A DNA stretch of 45,453 nucleotides from Deltaproteobacteria bacterium (GTDB lineage: Bacteria; Desulfobacterota; Binatia; UBA9968), in assembly GCA_016193465.1 (NCBI GenBank), contig JACPSE010000062.1, positions 1 to 45,453 on the forward strand, written 5' to 3'. Below the pieces are notes generated by a model, which worked only from the letters and a program-made list of their open reading frames with translations, was not told the DNA's origin and made no database searches. Made by a program: the position numbers and the translations under genes. Shown here one piece after another: positions 43,193 to 45,453 of this stretch (positions are counted from its first letter, which is position 1; each line of letters opens with the position of its first letter).

Positions 43193-44206
43193 CTAGCCAG
43201 GTTTTTTAATCATGCCGCTTTCAGTCATTATTTTATGCATTGTTTCAAACTGTTCGTCCAAGAACTTCCTCAGCTCGCCCCCTTGCAGAAAGCCTTCTGT
43301 GAGCCCATTATCCTTCAAAAATTTACGCCATCTCGCTGCCTTAGAAAGTCTACTCATCGCGTCCACCCAGTAGTTCAGTACCTGATTTGATATCCCAGGC
43401 GGCGCAACTATACCACGCGACGTAACCAGCAAGGGTATGTTGATTCCTGCTTCTTTAATCGTTGGCACTTCAGGGATCTCATCCTGCCGTTCATCAGTCA
43501 AAGAGCAGATGATCCGCATCTTCCCCGCGCGCACATATTCACTTACTTCATTTGTCTGCGCCAGATAAAGATCAGCATTACCACCAAGAATGGCCGCGAT
43601 GCGTTCACCTCCTCCCGCGGCCGGAATATAGTCCCACTTGGCTCCTGTCGCGTTCATGATTAAGAATCGAAAGATATTGTCCACGGAAGTTACCGACCCA
43701 CCAATCTGTCTCAATTTATTTGGTTGGGCTTTAGCGGTCTCGACTAAATCTTTTATGGTTTTAAATGGGGAGGCACTATTCACCGCAATGACAGCGGGCT
43801 CGGTAATAAGGCGGGCGATGGGGGTAAGGTCCTTGAGACTAACTTTCAGGTCTGGACTGGACACAGCGGCCCCAATCCATGTCGTTGTCCATTGTGCCAA
43901 AAAATGGTCATTTCCCTTCTGCGTCGTCATATAGGTCTGTAAAACAGCACTGCTCCCCCCCGGTTTGTAGAGCTGTTGAATATTCAGTTCGGCCGGGGTA
44001 ATTTTCTCCTGCTTAAGGATCTCAATCATATTTCTTAGTAGGTGGTCAGCACTCGTGCCCGGATTTCCATGATTGCCAAGCTGCACCACCTTGGACGGTT
44101 TCCACGATGATTGAGCCAAAACATTTCCATGAAACGTTAATAGGCTTAGTCCAAACAGCAATGCGGCTAACCGTATAGCTCCCATTGAATTCCCCGACCT
44201 TTGCAT
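43193..44206 (-). CDS. tctC: Tripartite tricarboxylate transporter binding protein (Bug/TctC)
   Basis: This 337 aa exported binding protein has signal peptide MGAIRLAALLFGLSLLTFHGNVLAQ with an N-terminal extension, and AGGAGG upstream of ATG 44206. Family segments include KVVQLGNHGNPGTSADHLLRNMIEI, the YKPGGSSAVLQTY loop, DLTPIARLITEPAVIAVNSASPFKTIKDLVE and PEVPTIKEAGINIPLLVTSRGIVAPPGI. Ligands of this family are mostly carboxylates. It is the upstream TTT gene, followed by an AhpD-like gene and TctA. Confidence 0.92.
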   Translation of the reverse strand: MQRSGNSMGAIRLAALLFGLSLLTFHGNVLAQSSWKPSKVVQLGNHGNPGTSADHLLRNMIEILKQEKITPAELNIQQLYKPGGSSAVLQTYMTTQKGNDHFLAQWTTTWIGAAVSSPDLKVSLKDLTPIARLITEPAVIAVNSASPFKTIKDLVETAKAQPNKLRQIGGSVTSVDNIFRFLIMNATGAKWDYIPAAGGGERIAAILGGNADLYLAQTNEVSEYVRAGKMRIICSLTDERQDEIPEVPTIKEAGINIPLLVTSRGIVAPPGISNQVLNYWVDAMSRLSKAARWRKFLKDNGLTEGFLQGGELRKFLDEQFETMHKIMTESGMIKKPG

Positions 44207-44378
44207 AAGTCTCCTCCTTTAGCGCGCAAATCTCCGCGAATGCTTGCGAACCTGAATCTACTCCTTCAATCTTCGGTGTGTCAAGAACCAGCAGCCGGCG
44301 TTACCTCTGCTAATCATCACCAAAAGCCGTTTGACCGATAATTTATCTTCTTCCTTCTAACGGTTTCATTTTTAAGGA

Positions 44379-45110
44379 TTATTTTTGTCTTCCGAGCAGC
44401 GCATCTAGCTCTTTAATCATTTCGTCGGTCGTAATGACTTTTCCGAACAGGAGCCCAAAATTCCTCATTGTGCTGTCGTGCAGGTCTTGATTTTTCGTCG
44501 CACAAGCGTCGTCCACGAGATAACAATTATAACCTCGATCGGCCGCGTCTCTCGCGGTGGTTTCTACGCATCCATTGGTCGCAGCGCCGGTGAAAACTAG
44601 GTTCTCTATATTCATATTGCGTAAGATCTGATCAATGCCAGTGGACGTGAAGGCGCTGGTCGAGTTTTTATTGATGACGAGTTCGCCCGAATTCGGTCTT
44701 AATTCATCTAGGATTTCATGCTCTGGCGTGCCAACATGAAAAAAATGGTTTATGCCGGTCTTGCTTAGCCGCTCTAAGTCTCTGCTCCGTCGTCGGGGAG
44801 TCATATCACTGCCATCGCGGAGCAGAGGACCTACACATAAAAAAATCACTCTGAGGTTACTCGCCCTAAAAAAACTTAGTAAACGGCGAATGTTTGGGAC
44901 CACAATGTTTTCTAATCTCGAAAATAGATAGTGGAATACTTCAGGTGCTTCCCTTTGAAGGAGCTTGCCAAGAGCATAATCCGGATGGTACCCATACTTT
45001 TGCATATCAACAACCAAAAGAGCTGTCCTGACAGCCTCAATTTCAAACTCAACTGGATATATTCCCACAGGATCGTCCTTTGCCTTGAGCGAAAACCACG
45101 TTTGGGTCAT
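44379..45110 (-). CDS. Isochorismatase-family cysteine hydrolase
   Basis: This 243 aa protein has the catalytic Asp in TALLVVDMQKYGYHPD, Lys in ELVINKNSTSAF and Cys in TGAATNGCVETTARDAADRGYNCYLVDDACAT, the complete Asp-Lys-Cys triad. Relatives hydrolyse isochorismate, nicotinamide, N-carbamoylsarcosine or ureidoacrylate. The choice of start at ATG 45110 rests on GGAGG 8 bp upstream; the ATG at 45131 would include that site. An amide or carbamoyl C-N hydrolysis step fits the neighbourhood (inference). The 172 bp before TctC hold a weak TTGACA (44284-44279) and no gene. Confidence 0.9.
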   Translation of the reverse strand: MTQTWFSLKAKDDPVGIYPVEFEIEAVRTALLVVDMQKYGYHPDYALGKLLQREAPEVFHYLFSRLENIVVPNIRRLLSFFRASNLRVIFLCVGPLLRDGSDMTPRRRSRDLERLSKTGINHFFHVGTPEHEILDELRPNSGELVINKNSTSAFTSTGIDQILRNMNIENLVFTGAATNGCVETTARDAADRGYNCYLVDDACATKNQDLHDSTMRNFGLLFGKVITTDEMIKELDALLGRQK

Positions 45111-45174
45111 ACAAAGTCCTCCATTGAGCAATGTTTCACACCAAACTCAAAAAGACCATCTCGTTGCGCTCTTT

Positions 45175-45432
45175 TTACTTCTGGCGCTGCTTGATCCGCT
45201 GGTTCAGCGATTTCATGATGCCCGCATTGACGGCGGCAATGATGTCCACGGCGGCGTCAAGCTCTTGTTCCGTCATCCCTGCCTTCCTTGCGTCCGCAAG
45301 GCGCCTTTCCGTTCAGGGCTCGCAGTTACGCGTCACCGCGACGGCCAACCCTAAGAGCATTTTCTCTCGCTCGCTGAGGCAGGCAACGCTGTGCGCCTCA
45401 CGGTAAAACGTGCGAAAATCGGCTCTCTCCAC
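45175..45432 (-). CDS. Small AhpD-like selenoprotein with CxxU motif (in-frame TGA)
   Basis: A GTG start at 45432 with AGGAGAGGA upstream opens a frame that, reading TGA 45313-45315 as selenocysteine, gives 85 aa: LLGLAVAVTRNCEP-U-TERRLADARKAGMTEQELDAAVDIIAAVNAGIMKSL. This is the CMD/AhpD core, with the second cysteine of the CxxC motif replaced by Sec at residue 40. The sequence after the TGA matches the family, so the stop is not a true end. A perfect 6-bp hairpin follows after 11 nt. A thiol-selenol peroxidase or reductase role follows from the motif. The isochorismatase-like gene begins 64 bp downstream. It is too short for standard calls because the TGA splits it. Confidence 0.83.
45286..45301 (-). 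promoter_or_regulatory. Putative SECIS hairpin for the AhpD-like selenoprotein
   Basis: On the - strand, 11 nt after the TGA, CCUUGC pairs perfectly with GCAAGG around a GGAC loop that starts with two G residues. Position and loop agree with the bacterial SECIS pattern and with the three UGSC hairpins. Confidence 0.78.
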
Positions 45433-45453
45433 AATAGTCCTCTCCTTTCTACC

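Overview
The window reads as chromosome of an uncultivated Gram-negative-type soil or sediment bacterium. The signs are a moderately high GC content, many periplasmic-binding-protein transporters, a tripartite tricarboxylate transporter (TTT), an aerobic-type molybdenum hydroxylase and cobalamin-dependent mutase genes. The gene mix recalls lineages such as Rokubacteria, Tectomicrobia or deltaproteobacteria, but the sequence alone does not settle this. No phage genes, insertion sequences or CRISPR arrays are visible.

Layout. Positions 1-4007 (+): tail of an amidohydrolase and a three-subunit molybdenum hydroxylase (2Fe-2S, Mo, FAD). Positions 4128-7619 (+): oligopeptide-type ABC transporter binding protein and two permeases. 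Positions 7631-17414 (-): one long run of UGSC-type selenoprotein 1, its partner, a bicupin, an iron-type binding protein, GlmL/GlmS/GlmE-like B12 mutase genes, and the two ATPases missing from the + strand transporter. Positions 17667-21133 (+): binding protein and two bicupins. Positions 21207-36300 (-): a run of about 15 kb with two complete iron-type ABC transporters, a CapA-like protein, EtfB, EtfA, a thioredoxin-reductase-like flavoprotein, a fifth binding protein, partner 2 and UGSC selenoprotein 2. Then come tRNA-Val(CAC) and a truncated TPP-enzyme gene. Positions 37470-45432 (-): CaiB-type CoA-transferase, TctB, partner 3, UGSC selenoprotein 3, TctA, a CxxC-less AhpD-like protein, TctC, an isochorismatase-like hydrolase and a tiny AhpD-like protein.

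Main result. Four genes on the - strand are broken by an in-frame TGA that is best read as selenocysteine: three UGSC-family proteins (TGA at 17100-17102, 21453-21455, 40630-40632) and an AhpD-like protein whose CxxC motif becomes CxxU (TGA at 45313-45315). In all four a perfect 6-7 bp hairpin begins 11 or 12 nt after the TGA and carries a G in the first two loop bases, which is the geometry of a bacterial SECIS element. Each UGSC gene sits beside a paralogue of the same 339-354 aa partner of unknown function, so the window holds three copies of a two-gene selenoenzyme cassette, each tied to transporters.

Second result. Four promoters (4035-4100, 17577-17642, 17470-17535 and 36421-36486) share a 44-nt module with identical internal spacing: an AT-rich TTAAA element, then ATTTAA, one base, TTGACA. 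They head the two + strand runs and the two long - strand runs, so about 32 kb of transporters, cupins, mutase, flavoproteins and two UGSC cassettes look co-regulated. I infer a selenium-dependent pathway that imports and reductively or hydrolytically processes small organic acids or amino-acid-like compounds. The substrate cannot be read from the sequence.
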